A stretch of DNA of 64,000 nt from JBELHO01 sp042091375 (GCA_042091375.1 JBELHO010000011.1:20525-84524), one strand, 5' to 3'; positions 11,501 through 19,860 are shown, numbered from the stretch's first letter. Numbers and translations are program-made. The notes: generated from the letters alone by a model not told the origin.

Positions 11501-12240
11501 TGAATCACCATTTAACCAAACCTATTGAGCCGGAAATACTTTATCAAACCCTAGCCCATTATTTATCTGCAGATCAGCACGACAGCAAAGTAGTGCAAAA
11601 AAATTACTCCGCATATGAGAAAATTGACGAGCTTAAACACAAACAAAAGCTGAAAAAACTCACCACTTTAAATGTCGATAAGGCAATCGAACAGGTGCAA
11701 GGCAAATTATCTCTGTATCTGCAATTAGTCGCTGATTTTTGCAAAAAAAATCAACAGCTATCAGAAACCATGCAAAGCTTGTTAAAAAAAGGCGCTATAG
11801 AAGAGCTTTATCGCTGTGTTCACTCACTCAAGTCAACAGCCCAATACATAGGCGCTGTCAATCTATCTGATGCCGCCAGTCGCTTAGAAAATGAGATAAA
11901 AATCAAAGGTCAACAAATCAAGTCTAAACTCGTCGAGGCCTGTAATGAAGTCGAAGTCACTATCGGCCAATTGAATAAAGTGTATCGTACATCGGAAGTA
12001 ACAGAAGTCACTGAGCTGTTTGATCTGAGTGCCGCAAACATATTGTTTAACAAGCTCAAGCCCTTGTTAAAGGCAGGCGATATTTTAGCTGAAGACGCAT
12101 CGGTACAACTCAAAAATATTGCCCTTAAAACCCATTACGCAACACAAGTAAATAATATTCATCAGTTAATTACCGATTTTGATTTTGAAGAAGCCTTTAT
12201 TGAATTAACCCAATTTGAAAACCAATTAAAAAGTAAATAA
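5521..12240 (+). CDS. Giant hybrid sensor kinase: pseudokinase, AAA ATPase, GAF, HisKA, two receivers, HPt
   Basis: A 2239-residue soluble protein. In order: a Ser/Thr-kinase-like domain (about 6-275); an AAA/STAND-type ATPase with Walker A GYSGVGKS (329-336) and Walker B ending in Asp459-Asp460; a long helical, TPR-like region (about 700-1300); a GAF domain (about 1325-1465); a coiled-coil linker; HisKA with phospho-acceptor His1515 in SHEIRTP; HATPase with N-box around 1628-1635, DTGIGL at 1664 and GGTGLGL at 1693; receivers with Asp1807 and Asp1948; and an HPt domain with His2101 in HSLKS. The N-terminal kinase fold has lost its catalytic residues: the HxD aspartate is Asn129, the metal Asn is Gln134 and DFG reads Asp-Leu-Ser (147-149). 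GGAG lies about 13 nt before the ATG. The next gene, a REC-GGDEF protein, starts 4 nt downstream and is the likely output partner. Confidence 0.93.
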   Translation: MFSLSGFTVVETKTAISAATQLYIAQNENNNNTVLIKRLDKSLIASVDEYYNRNNKLIATLPSKNTVAASHREEDQHFSYSIHPLTDDQRTLKDLLAQQSLTFRDKLTIAINSALLLELLHAQNIIANNINDEQLYINKNLDIQIVDLSLASKVSTIHKKIPDTHLDSQWLPTMSPEFSGRMNRAVDKQADLYSLGATLFKVFTGRYPFEYKDDMEMVHAHIAKVPHLAHHFNNEIPEQISTILSKLLKKNPEKRYKTAQGLAEDFKRCLSVLNTDNSIDLFPIGQRDSSQKLIFSSELFGRKQELASLNNSYQNVRGQHNSRLCVIRGYSGVGKSRLIKELQPIISQNNDYFVTGKFDQYKNNTAYIALLQALNSIVEQLLGESDQQLNQWRQYITDGLGENGQLLVDLIPNLELIIGKQSPIAKLPPTEAQLRFSNTLIAFFKALGRYKKTITLCLDDMQWADLATINLLKILAEHTEIKHFLIIISYRDNEVDTGHPLHSLLTDLDTSSPLTEQITVKPLAVDATAEFLANSLELDQQKIQPLVDVVVQKTGGNPFFTIEFIKSLKDKCLLSRDVSNTWHWQQDKLNDLSVTDNVVDLMVQRIKRLTNTQQDLLYNAACIGSKIPIALISNIMEEQPSTLEQILSVLVEEGFVSAHASKDNNEQLSFIRFIHDRVQQAAYLLERPVQKTQIHFKIANYCLENYTDTQRQDKVFEYIDHFNKASAVFIAQRKDDLLVNYNHLAGQKALAANAYNDALFYLDKAESFLPKNKWKKHYSLCLSIVLAKAQASYLSQDNQLCNHIFSTEYQHIADQVDKAKLAKIQLLSLIAQNKIAEAFAFGMEILMQLALKIPQNKDIAGQYLQLNQHYDTTDISALINLPQMQQETPLLAAEILNSIQTAAYLISPEEYMKVCYSSLLLTFEHGISNASGKIFITHALLLCGAFSQFEDGLKFAELASQCNEKFPSAYVAIEIEFVKNVSVLHWQKPLSTSLQPLEQNFYRGIECGNIEYAFHSALFYCLHRLFSGESLTEVKPIFAKYATLMNEKKQVYQLTLLNIWYQYIVNISDRKITQPTMLQGIHFNEATTLPVLIDNNDITTLFMYHLAKMQLAYHFNDLDLALEHLHQAESYSSSVVSLYQFTEFYSCATLVLCSYCRDHEQQKNTAVFQQHLTKLKAYHQLLSNWAVHSPQNHLHKVQLAAAELLFIEGDASAWQSYDIAFASAQAHSDIKYQTIISLSAGHYWLTQNKQSTATDYIQQAYNLCVSNDAANHSDAIAKQYAHIFLKITDERESNSRLEVERRAAERRKNYSQVLDLASVFKASETLSGEVNLQAFLHRMMMIIIENAGAQRGTLMLQNNEILNIEIAIAANGDNIDDKAVPYSLINNVSRTHKAQVLSPTQGTNLFANDPYFSSHQPKSVICIPSIVKGEIRGIIYLEHDDIVDVFSLERAKILQLITDQTAISFENAKLYQQVLTYSRNLEQQINDRTKELAAEKVNAEQANQAKSSFLANMSHEIRTPMNAVIGLSQLALRTELSPIQADYLEKIQQSSKSLLGLLNDILDFSKIEAQKLSLESVDFSLDEILQKVVNICNYKAQEKGLELVVDLAKSVPQRLVGDPLRLQQIIINLANNAVKFTETGTVRILIEQLSDNHQQSELQFTISDTGIGLTEQQQTKLFQSFSQADNTVTRQFGGTGLGLAISKQLTELMGGKIWFESEYKKGTTFYFTALFEQVTDAKNTLSVINKDMLTNLKVLVVDDSDIARHVLLDALADSKIFAEGAVNGEQAVSKVLAAQQDGTPYDLVLMDWKMPLMDGIEATKQIHQNSSHDLPHILMVSAYDKYEAKVLGEAVGIKTFIEKPINHEILVESIIKIFNDQQDKLVVATNEQSETIPDLSDYRVLLVEDNPINQQVAKEFLNDTTIAVDCAENGLVALEKLNTEQYDIVLMDIQMPEMDGLTATKAIRKNPNMQHLPIIAMTAHAMQGDVEQSVIAGMNHHLTKPIEPEILYQTLAHYLSADQHDSKVVQKNYSAYEKIDELKHKQKLKKLTTLNVDKAIEQVQGKLSLYLQLVADFCKKNQQLSETMQSLLKKGAIEELYRCVHSLKSTAQYIGAVNLSDAASRLENEIKIKGQQIKSKLVEACNEVEVTIGQLNKVYRTSEVTEVTELFDLSAANILFNKLKPLLKAGDILAEDASVQLKNIALKTHYATQVNNIHQLITDFDFEEAFIELTQFENQLKSK

Positions 12241-12244
12241 TGCC

Positions 12245-13177
12245 ATGCTGAACACTATCACTAACAACGGCGAACCGAAAAAATATACCTTACTGTGTAT
12301 TGATGATGAAAGTACTAATTTGAAAATATTAGCATCAATTTTTAAAAGCTATTGCAAAGTGGTGGTTGGCAAAACCGCAGCACAAGGTTTACAAAAAGCC
12401 TTAGAAGTGATCCCTGATCTGATTATACTCGATGTATTAATGCCCGATGAAAGTGGCTTTGACTTGATCGTGCAATTAAAAAATCATAGCCAAGTCAAAC
12501 ATATACCAGTAATTTTTATTACCGGTTTGCAAAGTGCAGACGACGAGGAAAAAGGCTTAAGTCTCGGCGCTTGTGATTACATACAAAAACCTTTTCGTCA
12601 CAGTATTGTGCAAGCAAGGGTCAACTCGCAACTGGAATTGAGTAGGCAGCGAAAATTATTGGCGCAATTTGCCCATATTGATAGCCTGACGGAGTTGCCT
12701 AATCAAAGAAAATGGCGATCAGACAGTGACGAGCAATGGCACTTAGCCAAGGCAAATCAACACCCCATCGTGATGGGTATTATTGATATTGATTTCTTTA
12801 AACAATACAACGATACCTATGGCCACCAGCAAGGTGATACTACTCTTAAAAGGGTAGCTAAGGCCCTCAACAGAGTTATTTTTAGCTGTCTTGGTACCCT
12901 TTATCGCTGCGGCGGAGAAGAATTCTATTTTTACCTACCAACTAATGAAAAAAATGATATTCGCTCTATCCTTGCCGATTGCTTGGAAAGCGTAACCAAC
13001 TTGCAAATTGAACACCAAAGCTCTGCGGCAGATCCCTTTGTTTCAGTGAGTATTGGTGCAATCCAAGTGCTGCCCAACAATGATATTTCCCTCAAGCAAA
13101 TCATTAATAGTGCCGACGAACAACTTTATTTAGCCAAAAAGCATATGCGCAACGCCGTTTACTTTGATATATACTAA
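12245..13177 (+). CDS. Response regulator with diguanylate cyclase output (REC-GGDEF)
   Basis: A 310-residue PleD-like protein. The N-terminal receiver has the acidic pair Asp20-Asp21, phospho-acceptor Asp63 in LILDVLMP and the Lys of YIQKPF. The C-terminal GGDEF domain has IDIDFFKQYNDTYGH and an intact GGEEF at 223-227, so it should make c-di-GMP. The RxxD inhibitory site normally nine residues before GGEEF is absent (SCLG there). The start lies 4 nt after the stop of the giant hybrid kinase, so translation is probably coupled and the kinase's receivers or HPt domain probably phosphorylate this protein. Confidence 0.93.
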   Translation: MLNTITNNGEPKKYTLLCIDDESTNLKILASIFKSYCKVVVGKTAAQGLQKALEVIPDLIILDVLMPDESGFDLIVQLKNHSQVKHIPVIFITGLQSADDEEKGLSLGACDYIQKPFRHSIVQARVNSQLELSRQRKLLAQFAHIDSLTELPNQRKWRSDSDEQWHLAKANQHPIVMGIIDIDFFKQYNDTYGHQQGDTTLKRVAKALNRVIFSCLGTLYRCGGEEFYFYLPTNEKNDIRSILADCLESVTNLQIEHQSSAADPFVSVSIGAIQVLPNNDISLKQIINSADEQLYLAKKHMRNAVYFDIY

Positions 13178-13252
13178 TAACATAGTCAGTAGGCTGCAAA
13201 TTAGGTATAGTGCGCCGCTATTAGCAACAGCTTAGTAACATTGGAGTATTTC

Positions 13253-13882
13253 GTGACCGCACCAGGTAACTTATTCATACTATCGGCGCCTAGTGGGGCG
13301 GGAAAATCGAGTTTAATTAACGCGCTGTTAAGCCAAGATAGCGAACGAAAAATGCAAGTATCGGTATCCCATACCACCCGTGCACCGCGACCCAATGAAT
13401 GCAATGGCGAACATTATCATTTTGTTTCAGCACCTGAATTCCAACAATTGATAAAAAAAAATGCCTTTTATGAATGGGCTGAAGTGTTTGAACATTATTA
13501 CGGCACTTCTGAAGCAGCCATTGATGAGCAATTGAACCAAGGCATAGATGTATTTTTAGACATTGATTGGCAAGGTGCTCAGCAAGTAAGAATGAAAAAG
13601 CCCGACGTTACCACCATATTTATCGCCCCGCCATCAACCCAAGCATTAGCTGAACGGTTGTCGCAACGAGGACAAGACAGTGCAGAGGTTATCGCCCAAC
13701 GCATGGCGCAAGCAAGAGCCGAATGTTCACATTATCAAGAATTTGACTACATCATTATTAACGATGTATTTGAAAAAGCGTTAGAGAATTTAACGACTAT
13801 CGTCAATAATCAACGTTTAAAACGTCGCCAACAAGTAAAAAATCATCAACTTTTATTTAAAGATCTATTGGCTAACGATTAA
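13253..13882 (+). CDS. gmk: Guanylate kinase
   Basis: Converts GMP to GDP with ATP in purine nucleotide metabolism. The 209-residue protein has the P-loop APSGAGKSS (Lys18), the S-H-T-T-R-x-P-R-P GMP-binding segment, GEHYHFV and the conserved FLDIDWQGA stretch. I place the start at GTG 13253, because GGAG lies 7 nt before it and the protein then begins MTAPGNLFIL like other Gmk proteins; an in-frame TTG at 13241 would add four residues but lacks a ribosome-binding site. It heads the gmk-rpoZ-spoT-ridA-trmH-recG gene order known from many gammaproteobacteria and ties GTP supply to (p)ppGpp control. Confidence 0.97.
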   Translation: MTAPGNLFILSAPSGAGKSSLINALLSQDSERKMQVSVSHTTRAPRPNECNGEHYHFVSAPEFQQLIKKNAFYEWAEVFEHYYGTSEAAIDEQLNQGIDVFLDIDWQGAQQVRMKKPDVTTIFIAPPSTQALAERLSQRGQDSAEVIAQRMAQARAECSHYQEFDYIIINDVFEKALENLTTIVNNQRLKRRQQVKNHQLLFKDLLAND

Positions 13883-13927
13883 GCACATAGTAAACTACAC
13901 TATTATTTTATAAGTTGGAGTGCCCAA

Positions 13928-14209
13928 ATGGCTCGCGTAACTGTTGAAGATGCCGTAGATAAAGTCGGTAATCGTTTTGACTTGGTGTTAATTGCATCTC
14001 GTCGTGCCCGTCAAATTGCCACGGGCGGTAAGGATCCTTTAGTTGAATTAGAAAACGACAAGCCAACCGTTGTTGCCTTGCGTGAAATTGAAGCGGGCTT
14101 AATTACCACGCAAGTAATGGACGATTCAGATCGCCATGAACAAGTCGAGCAAGAATCTGCTGAATTAGCAGCTGTCGCTGCGATAGTCGGTAATCAAGAA
14201 CAGCAATAA
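13928..14209 (+). CDS. rpoZ: RNA polymerase omega subunit
   Basis: The 93-residue omega subunit, which helps assemble beta' into RNA polymerase and contributes to ppGpp binding site 1. The protein begins MARVTVEDAV and has the conserved NRFDLVLIASRRARQI segment near residues 15-30 and a Glu-rich C-terminus. GGAG stands 9 nt before the ATG. It follows gmk by 45 nt and is closed by a strong hairpin terminator, so spoT probably also has its own promoter. Confidence 0.97.
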   Translation: MARVTVEDAVDKVGNRFDLVLIASRRARQIATGGKDPLVELENDKPTVVALREIEAGLITTQVMDDSDRHEQVEQESAELAAVAAIVGNQEQQ

Positions 14210-14228
14210 TTGCTGGTTGATAGTATAT

Positions 14229-14266
14229 AACGCGTAGTTACTCACGGTAATTACGCGTTTTTTGTT
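14229..14266 (+). terminator. Hairpin terminator after rpoZ
   Basis: Stem AACGCGTA (14229-14236) with TACGCGTT (14252-14259), extended by an imperfect GTTA/TAAT pairing, then a TTTTTTG tail. Intrinsic terminator on the plus strand between rpoZ and spoT. Confidence 0.85.
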
Positions 14267-14438
14267 TATTAAATAGCAATACTTCATCACAATAAATACA
14301 GTGATGCATAGTAACTTTGCGTTAGGATATAACAACAGTAAATTTTATGTCATTAACTAACCTGTTGATCCTAAATAAAGTCACCCGAATTAAAGTTAGT
14401 GATACGCAATCGACATTCACCACAAGGGAAATTATTAG

Positions 14439-16547
14439 GTGTACCTTTTTGAACCGTTAAAAGAACTTGTTTCAAGTTATTTATCAAAAGTCCAAATTGA
14501 TTTATTAAAGCAGGCTTATGTCGTTGCGCGTGATGCGCACGAGGGACAAATGCGTTCAAGTGGTGAGCCTTACATCACTCATCCCGTTGCCGTGGCTCAT
14601 AATTTGGCGAGAATGCACCTAGATCACGAAACCTTAATGGCGGCCCTGCTGCATGATGTCATTGAAGATACAGAAACAACCAAAGATGAATTAGCTGAGT
14701 TATTTGGCCATACAGTTGCCGAGCTAGTAGAAGGAGTGAGTAAACTCGACAAGCTAAAATTTGATAACAAAGAGGAAATGCAAGCAGAAAATTTCCGGAA
14801 AATGGTACTTGCCATGGTGCAAGACATTCGGGTTATTTTAATTAAATTAGCCGACAGAACACATAACATGCGAACTTTGGCCTCCTTGCGTCCAGAAAAA
14901 AGACGGCGAATTGCCCGTGAAACCCTAGAAATTTATGCGCCTATTGCCAATAGGTTAGGTATCCATGATATCAAAAACGAACTAGAGGTGCTGGGCTTTG
15001 AAGCACTTTACCCGATGCGTTCACGCGCCTTAAAATCAGCAGTAAAACAGGCCCGCGGCAACAGAAAAGAAATCATCAATAATATCCAAGAAGAAGTCAG
15101 TGCTCGGCTATCAGAAAGTAATATTAGTGCTCAAGTGATCGGTCGAGAGAAACACTTGTTTTCAATTTACCGCAAAATGCAAAACAAAGAGCTGATGTTT
15201 AATGAAGTTATGGATATTTACGCCTTTCGGGTAATTGTCGATAACAATTTTGACAGTTGCTACCGCGCTTTAGGCGCCGTTCACAATTTATTCAAGCCGA
15301 TAGAGTCGCGCTTTAAAGATTACATTGCCATTCCCAAAACCAATGGCTATCAATCATTACATACCTCACTGATTGGTCCTCACGGGATCCCCGTCGAAAT
15401 TCAAATTCGCACCCAAGACATGGATCAAATGGCCGACAAAGGGGTTGCCGCTCATTGGTTATACAAACAAGATGGCGACGACAGCGGCACCACAGCGCAA
15501 ATGAAAGCCCGTCGATGGATGCAAAGTTTACTGGAATTACAACAAAGTGCTGGCAGCTCTTTTGAATTTATTGAAAATGTTAAGTCGGATCTGTTTCCCG
15601 AAGAGATTTATGTATTTACCCCTGATGGCCGGATCATTGAATTGCCTATGGGCGCAACAGCTGTCGATTTTGCTTATGCAGTGCATACTGATGTCGGCAA
15701 CTCCTGTGTTGGTGTCAAAGTGGATCGCAAACCTTACCCGTTAAGTCGACCTATTGACTCAGGACAAACCATTGAGGTGATCACCTCGTCTACAGCAAGA
15801 CCCAATGCCACTTGGTTAAATTTTGTAGTTACCTCAAAAGCCCGGTTGCAAATTCGCAGCTATTTGCGCTCACAAGAACAAAGTGAGTCTCATGCGTTAG
15901 GGCAGCGTTTACTCAGTCATGCGCTAGGAAAAACCAAACTCACCGATATTAAAAAGAGTAAAATGGATCAGGTAATAAAAGAATCAGGTAACAGCTGCCT
16001 CGATGAGTTATTAGTCAATATTGGTCTTGGTAATGCACTGAGTATTGGTATTGCCCGTCGTTTAACTGATGAGTTTACCGAAGACAGCGAAATAAACACC
16101 TCAACATCTAAGACAAAAATGCCGATCAAAGGCACTGAAGGTATGTTAGTCAATTACGGCAAGTGTTGTCGCCCCATTCCCGGCGATAGCATTGTCGCTT
16201 ATCTCAGTCCAGGTAAGGGATTGATGGTACATCAACAAGGTTGTCGTAACATCAAAGGACAAGAGCAAGGACAATATTTCCCCGTACAGTGGGATACAGA
16301 TATTGATCGCGACTTTATTGCCAAATTGCGTATTGAAATCGTCAATCATCAAGGTGCTTTGGCAGCATTGACCAATGTTGTCGCCCGCGGTGACTCCAAT
16401 GTGCATACCTTAAACTCTGGTGAAAAAGAATCGGGGCTCTATGTCATTGATATGGAAATTACCTGCCGAGATCGCATTCACCTCGCTGACATCATCAGGA
16501 AAATTAAAGTCATGGTCGATGTACAGCGCGTAGTGCGCAACAAATAA
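14439..16547 (+). CDS. spoT: Bifunctional (p)ppGpp synthetase/hydrolase
   Basis: A 702-residue RSH enzyme that makes and degrades ppGpp. The N-terminal HD hydrolase domain has His48, His72-Asp73 in LLHDVIEDT; the synthetase domain has GREKHLYSIY-like and RFKDYIAIPKTNGYQSLHT segments; TGS follows near residue 390 (DEIYVFTP-like) and ACT lies at the C-terminus. Close agreement with E. coli SpoT along the whole length, including the CCRPIPGD Zn-finger region, favours SpoT over RelA. The start is GTG at 14439 with AGGG about 9 nt upstream; the protein begins MYLFEPL like E. coli SpoT. Confidence 0.97.
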   Translation: MYLFEPLKELVSSYLSKVQIDLLKQAYVVARDAHEGQMRSSGEPYITHPVAVAHNLARMHLDHETLMAALLHDVIEDTETTKDELAELFGHTVAELVEGVSKLDKLKFDNKEEMQAENFRKMVLAMVQDIRVILIKLADRTHNMRTLASLRPEKRRRIARETLEIYAPIANRLGIHDIKNELEVLGFEALYPMRSRALKSAVKQARGNRKEIINNIQEEVSARLSESNISAQVIGREKHLFSIYRKMQNKELMFNEVMDIYAFRVIVDNNFDSCYRALGAVHNLFKPIESRFKDYIAIPKTNGYQSLHTSLIGPHGIPVEIQIRTQDMDQMADKGVAAHWLYKQDGDDSGTTAQMKARRWMQSLLELQQSAGSSFEFIENVKSDLFPEEIYVFTPDGRIIELPMGATAVDFAYAVHTDVGNSCVGVKVDRKPYPLSRPIDSGQTIEVITSSTARPNATWLNFVVTSKARLQIRSYLRSQEQSESHALGQRLLSHALGKTKLTDIKKSKMDQVIKESGNSCLDELLVNIGLGNALSIGIARRLTDEFTEDSEINTSTSKTKMPIKGTEGMLVNYGKCCRPIPGDSIVAYLSPGKGLMVHQQGCRNIKGQEQGQYFPVQWDTDIDRDFIAKLRIEIVNHQGALAALTNVVARGDSNVHTLNSGEKESGLYVIDMEITCRDRIHLADIIRKIKVMVDVQRVVRNK

Positions 16548-16568
16548 ACAAATTTTACAAGGAATATT

Positions 16569-16958
16569 ATGAAATCAATTATTAGTACAGACAAAGCCCC
16601 CAGTGCCATCGGCACATACAGCCAAGCAGTAAAAGTCAATAACACCGTTTATCTATCGGGGCAAATACCACTAGTCCCTGACTCAATGGCAGTGATCAGT
16701 GATGACTTTACTGAACAAACTCACCAAGTATTTAAAAACTTAATGGCCGTGTGTCAAGCCGCTGGCGGCAACATCAACGATATGGTTAAAGTCAATATCT
16801 TCATGATGGATTTAAGCCATTTTGCTATCGTTAATGAAGTAATGAGTCAGTATTTTGAGCAACCCTATCCAGCCCGAGCTGCGGTGCAGGTTGCTAGATT
16901 GCCGAAAGATGTGCAAATTGAAATTGACGGCATTATGGAATTGCCTAACGTCAGTTAA
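16569..16958 (+). CDS. ridA: 2-iminobutanoate/2-iminopropanoate deaminase
   Basis: A 129-residue RidA/YjgF protein, a trimeric cytosolic enzyme that hydrolyses reactive enamines and imines released by PLP enzymes such as threonine dehydratase. The signature YPARAAVQVARLPKDVQIEI carries the catalytic Arg. AAGGAA lies 7 nt before the ATG and the gene starts 21 nt after spoT. Insertion of ridA between spoT and trmH is common in marine gammaproteobacteria. The window also encodes IlvA, whose product RidA detoxifies, but at a separate locus. Confidence 0.95.
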   Translation: MKSIISTDKAPSAIGTYSQAVKVNNTVYLSGQIPLVPDSMAVISDDFTEQTHQVFKNLMAVCQAAGGNINDMVKVNIFMMDLSHFAIVNEVMSQYFEQPYPARAAVQVARLPKDVQIEIDGIMELPNVS

Positions 16959-16980
16959 GTTCAGTTCAATTCAATTAAGT
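16953..16980. repeat. Degenerate 5-bp tandem repeat at the end of ridA
   Basis: Five consecutive 5-mers of the form A(G/A)TT(A/C): AGTTA AGTTC AGTTC AATTC AATTA, starting at the ridA stop codon and running into the intergenic space. Confidence 0.7.
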
Positions 16981-17041
16981 CACAACATAATGAAACAAAT
17001 TTTATGTTGATTTCGTCCACATTCACATAGACAGTAAAGAG

Positions 17042-17749
17042 ATGACACCAGAACGCTTAAGCCGTATTAACGCTATGTTAGATAAACGCCAACCTGATCT
17101 CACCGTGTGTATGGAGGGCGTGCACAAGAATCACAATCTTGCTGCTGTCGTCAGAACCGCAGATGCCATTGGTATTACCGATGTCCACGCTATCTGGAAA
17201 AATGAACAAATGCGGGTATCTGGTGGCAGTGCAGCAGGTAGTCAAAATTGGATTGATATTCATCATTACCAACACACTGATGTAGCTATTGAGGCATTAA
17301 AGAACCAAGGTATGCAGATATTGGTCACTAACTTATCCGAGACTGCCGTTGACTTTCGCGAGATTGATTACACCAAACCCACGGCCATACTCTTGGGGCA
17401 AGAAAAGTTTGGCGCCTCTCAGCAAGCACTGGATTTAGCTGATCAAGACATCATCATTCCTATGGTGGGTATGGTGCAATCCCTCAATGTATCAGTTGCT
17501 TGCTCAGTGGTGTTATACGAAGCACAACGCCAGCGAGAGCTGGCAGGTTTGTATCGGCAACCACGCATTGATCAACAACGTCGGCAACGCTTCTTATTTG
17601 AAGGTGGTCACCCAATTTTTGCCAATGCCTGTCAACGCAAAGGCCTACCTTATCCCAAAATTGATGAGCAAGGACAAATCGTGGCTAGTCCCACCTGGTG
17701 GAAAAAGATGCAGATGAACCAAGATGCCTGGCAAAACCTCGATGATTAA
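17042..17749 (+). CDS. trmH: tRNA (guanosine(18)-2'-O)-methyltransferase
   Basis: A 235-residue SPOUT-class methyltransferase that modifies G18 in the tRNA D-loop with S-adenosylmethionine. Visible motifs: N-terminal NHNLAAVVRTADA (motif 1), ILLGQEKFG (motif 2) and IPMVGMVQSLNVSVACSVVLYEA (motif 3, the knot). The C-terminal extension typical of TrmH is present. AAAGAG lies just before the ATG. It precedes recG by 11 nt, as in E. coli. Confidence 0.96.
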   Translation: MTPERLSRINAMLDKRQPDLTVCMEGVHKNHNLAAVVRTADAIGITDVHAIWKNEQMRVSGGSAAGSQNWIDIHHYQHTDVAIEALKNQGMQILVTNLSETAVDFREIDYTKPTAILLGQEKFGASQQALDLADQDIIIPMVGMVQSLNVSVACSVVLYEAQRQRELAGLYRQPRIDQQRRQRFLFEGGHPIFANACQRKGLPYPKIDEQGQIVASPTWWKKMQMNQDAWQNLDD

Positions 17750-17760
17750 GGCGTGAACGG

Positions 17761-19860
17761 GTGGGCGCAAACCAACAAGGTTTAGGTAACACAGCGCATA
17801 TTGCCTTGGCAACACTCAAAGGTGTGGGGCCAAGTATGGCAGAAAAACTGGCTAAAATTGCCTTGCATTCAGTGCAAGATATCCTATTTCATTTACCTTT
17901 GCGCTATGAAGATAGAACCCGCATTACAGCCATCAGAGATTGTCAGGTTGGCATGTACACCAACATCATTGGCGAAATTACCCATAATCAAATAGTTCAA
18001 GGTCGACGTCGAATGATGATCGTCACCGTCAATGATGGTAGCGGCTCAGTTAACCTGAGATTTTTCCATTTTTCTGCGGCACAACGCCACAACTTATCTG
18101 TTGGCTTGTCGATACGTTGTTATGGCGAAATTAACCGAGGTGCACGCAGCTTTGAAATAGTTCACCCTGAATATAAGCCCTTAGATAAAGACAAGGTTTT
18201 AACCCCAGTCGAAGAAAACTTGACGCCTGTTTATCCAACAACAGATGGTTTGCGCCAAATCACCTTGCGCAATTTAACCAACCAAGCCATACAGAGGCTG
18301 CAATCGGGAGAGATAGAAGAACTGCTACCTGACGAATTTAATCACAGTGCTTATACCTTAACTCAAGCTTTAATTACCCTGCACCGTCCCCCACCGGAAA
18401 CCTCAGTAATACAATTAGAAGCAGGTGAGCACCCAGCGCAATTGCGCTTAATTAAAGAAGAATTATTAGCCCACAATCTGAGTATGCTCAAATTGCGCCA
18501 AGCCAGTGATGTCAAGCCAGCAGTCAGTTTACAAGTGAATGAGGCACTCAATGATCAGTTCTTAGCCTCCTTAGCGTTTTCACCAACTAACGCGCAAGCG
18601 CGGGTTGTCAATGAAATTCGTCAGGACTTGTCTAAGAAGCAACCTATGATGCGTCTTGTGCAAGGAGATGTTGGTTCAGGAAAAACCTTAGTGGCGGCAT
18701 TAGCGGCATTAACCGCGATCAGCGACGACTATCAAGTGGCTCTAATGGCGCCAACTGAAATTTTGGCCGAGCAGCATGCCATCAATTTTGCTCGCTGGTT
18801 TGAGCCCTTGGGTATTTCTGTTACTTGGTTGGCAGGAAAAACCAAAGCAAAAGCGCGTAAGCATGCGCTAGAGCACATAGCGCAAGGGACAGTGCAAATG
18901 ATTGTCGGCACCCATGCGTTATTTCAACAACAGGTTAACTTTAATAAACTCGCCTTGATCATTATTGACGAACAACATAAATTTGGCGTCCATCAGCGTT
19001 TGTCTTTAAGAGAGAAAGGCATATTTGCTGGCAATTATCCGCATCAATTGATCATGACCGCAACCCCTATTCCTAGAACATTAGCAATGACCGCATTTGC
19101 AGATCTTGACACCTCTGTTATTGATGAATTACCGCCTGGGCGAACACCAATTACCACAGTAGCCTTGCCAGATTCGCGGCGCAGCGAAGTGATCAGCCGA
19201 ATTTATCAGGGTTGTACAAACCACCAACGGCAAGTTTACTGGGTCTGTACTTTAATTGAAGAATCAGAAGTTTTGCAATGCCAAGCGGCCGAAGATACTG
19301 CTGTTTACTTGCAAGCTCAACTACCTGAATTAACCATAGGCTTAGTTCACGGCCGAATGAAGCCACCTGAAAAACAAGCCATTATGGACAGTTTTAAACA
19401 GGGCAACCTAGACTTATTAGTAGCAACAACGGTGATTGAAGTCGGCGTTGATGTACCCAATGCCAGCTTAATGGTAATAGAAAACCCAGAGCGACTTGGT
19501 TTAGCCCAGTTGCATCAATTGCGCGGTCGAGTTGGCCGCGGCAGTGTCGACTCTCATTGCGTATTGATGTACAAAACGCCTTTATCAAAAACCGCCACTA
19601 AACGACTTGGCGTGCTCAGAGCCAGTAATGATGGCTTTGTCATTGCTGAAAAGGATTTAGAAATACGCGGTCCTGGAGAAGTTTTAGGCACTAAGCAAAC
19701 TGGCCTTGCTGATCTTAAAATAGCTGACTTAGTTCGCGATGCTCATTTAATACCTGAAATACAAAGCAATGCCTATTTATTGTGGAAAAACCACCCGCAG
19801 AGGGCACAGAAGATCATTGACCGCTGGCTGGCAAATCGCAGCCATTATTCCAATGCTTAG
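17761..19860 (+). CDS. recG: ATP-dependent DNA helicase RecG
   Basis: A 699-residue SF2 helicase that remodels stalled forks and branched DNA. An N-terminal wedge/OB domain (LHLPLRYEDRT-like near residue 50) precedes the motor domains with Walker A GDVGSGKT (302-309), DEQH box (403-406), TATPIPRT and a C-terminal QLRGRVGRG motif VI followed by the RecG-specific GPGEVLGTKQTG. Start is GTG at 17761, 11 nt after trmH. It is the last gene of the gmk-to-recG group. Confidence 0.97.
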   Translation: MGANQQGLGNTAHIALATLKGVGPSMAEKLAKIALHSVQDILFHLPLRYEDRTRITAIRDCQVGMYTNIIGEITHNQIVQGRRRMMIVTVNDGSGSVNLRFFHFSAAQRHNLSVGLSIRCYGEINRGARSFEIVHPEYKPLDKDKVLTPVEENLTPVYPTTDGLRQITLRNLTNQAIQRLQSGEIEELLPDEFNHSAYTLTQALITLHRPPPETSVIQLEAGEHPAQLRLIKEELLAHNLSMLKLRQASDVKPAVSLQVNEALNDQFLASLAFSPTNAQARVVNEIRQDLSKKQPMMRLVQGDVGSGKTLVAALAALTAISDDYQVALMAPTEILAEQHAINFARWFEPLGISVTWLAGKTKAKARKHALEHIAQGTVQMIVGTHALFQQQVNFNKLALIIIDEQHKFGVHQRLSLREKGIFAGNYPHQLIMTATPIPRTLAMTAFADLDTSVIDELPPGRTPITTVALPDSRRSEVISRIYQGCTNHQRQVYWVCTLIEESEVLQCQAAEDTAVYLQAQLPELTIGLVHGRMKPPEKQAIMDSFKQGNLDLLVATTVIEVGVDVPNASLMVIENPERLGLAQLHQLRGRVGRGSVDSHCVLMYKTPLSKTATKRLGVLRASNDGFVIAEKDLEIRGPGEVLGTKQTGLADLKIADLVRDAHLIPEIQSNAYLLWKNHPQRAQKIIDRWLANRSHYSNA

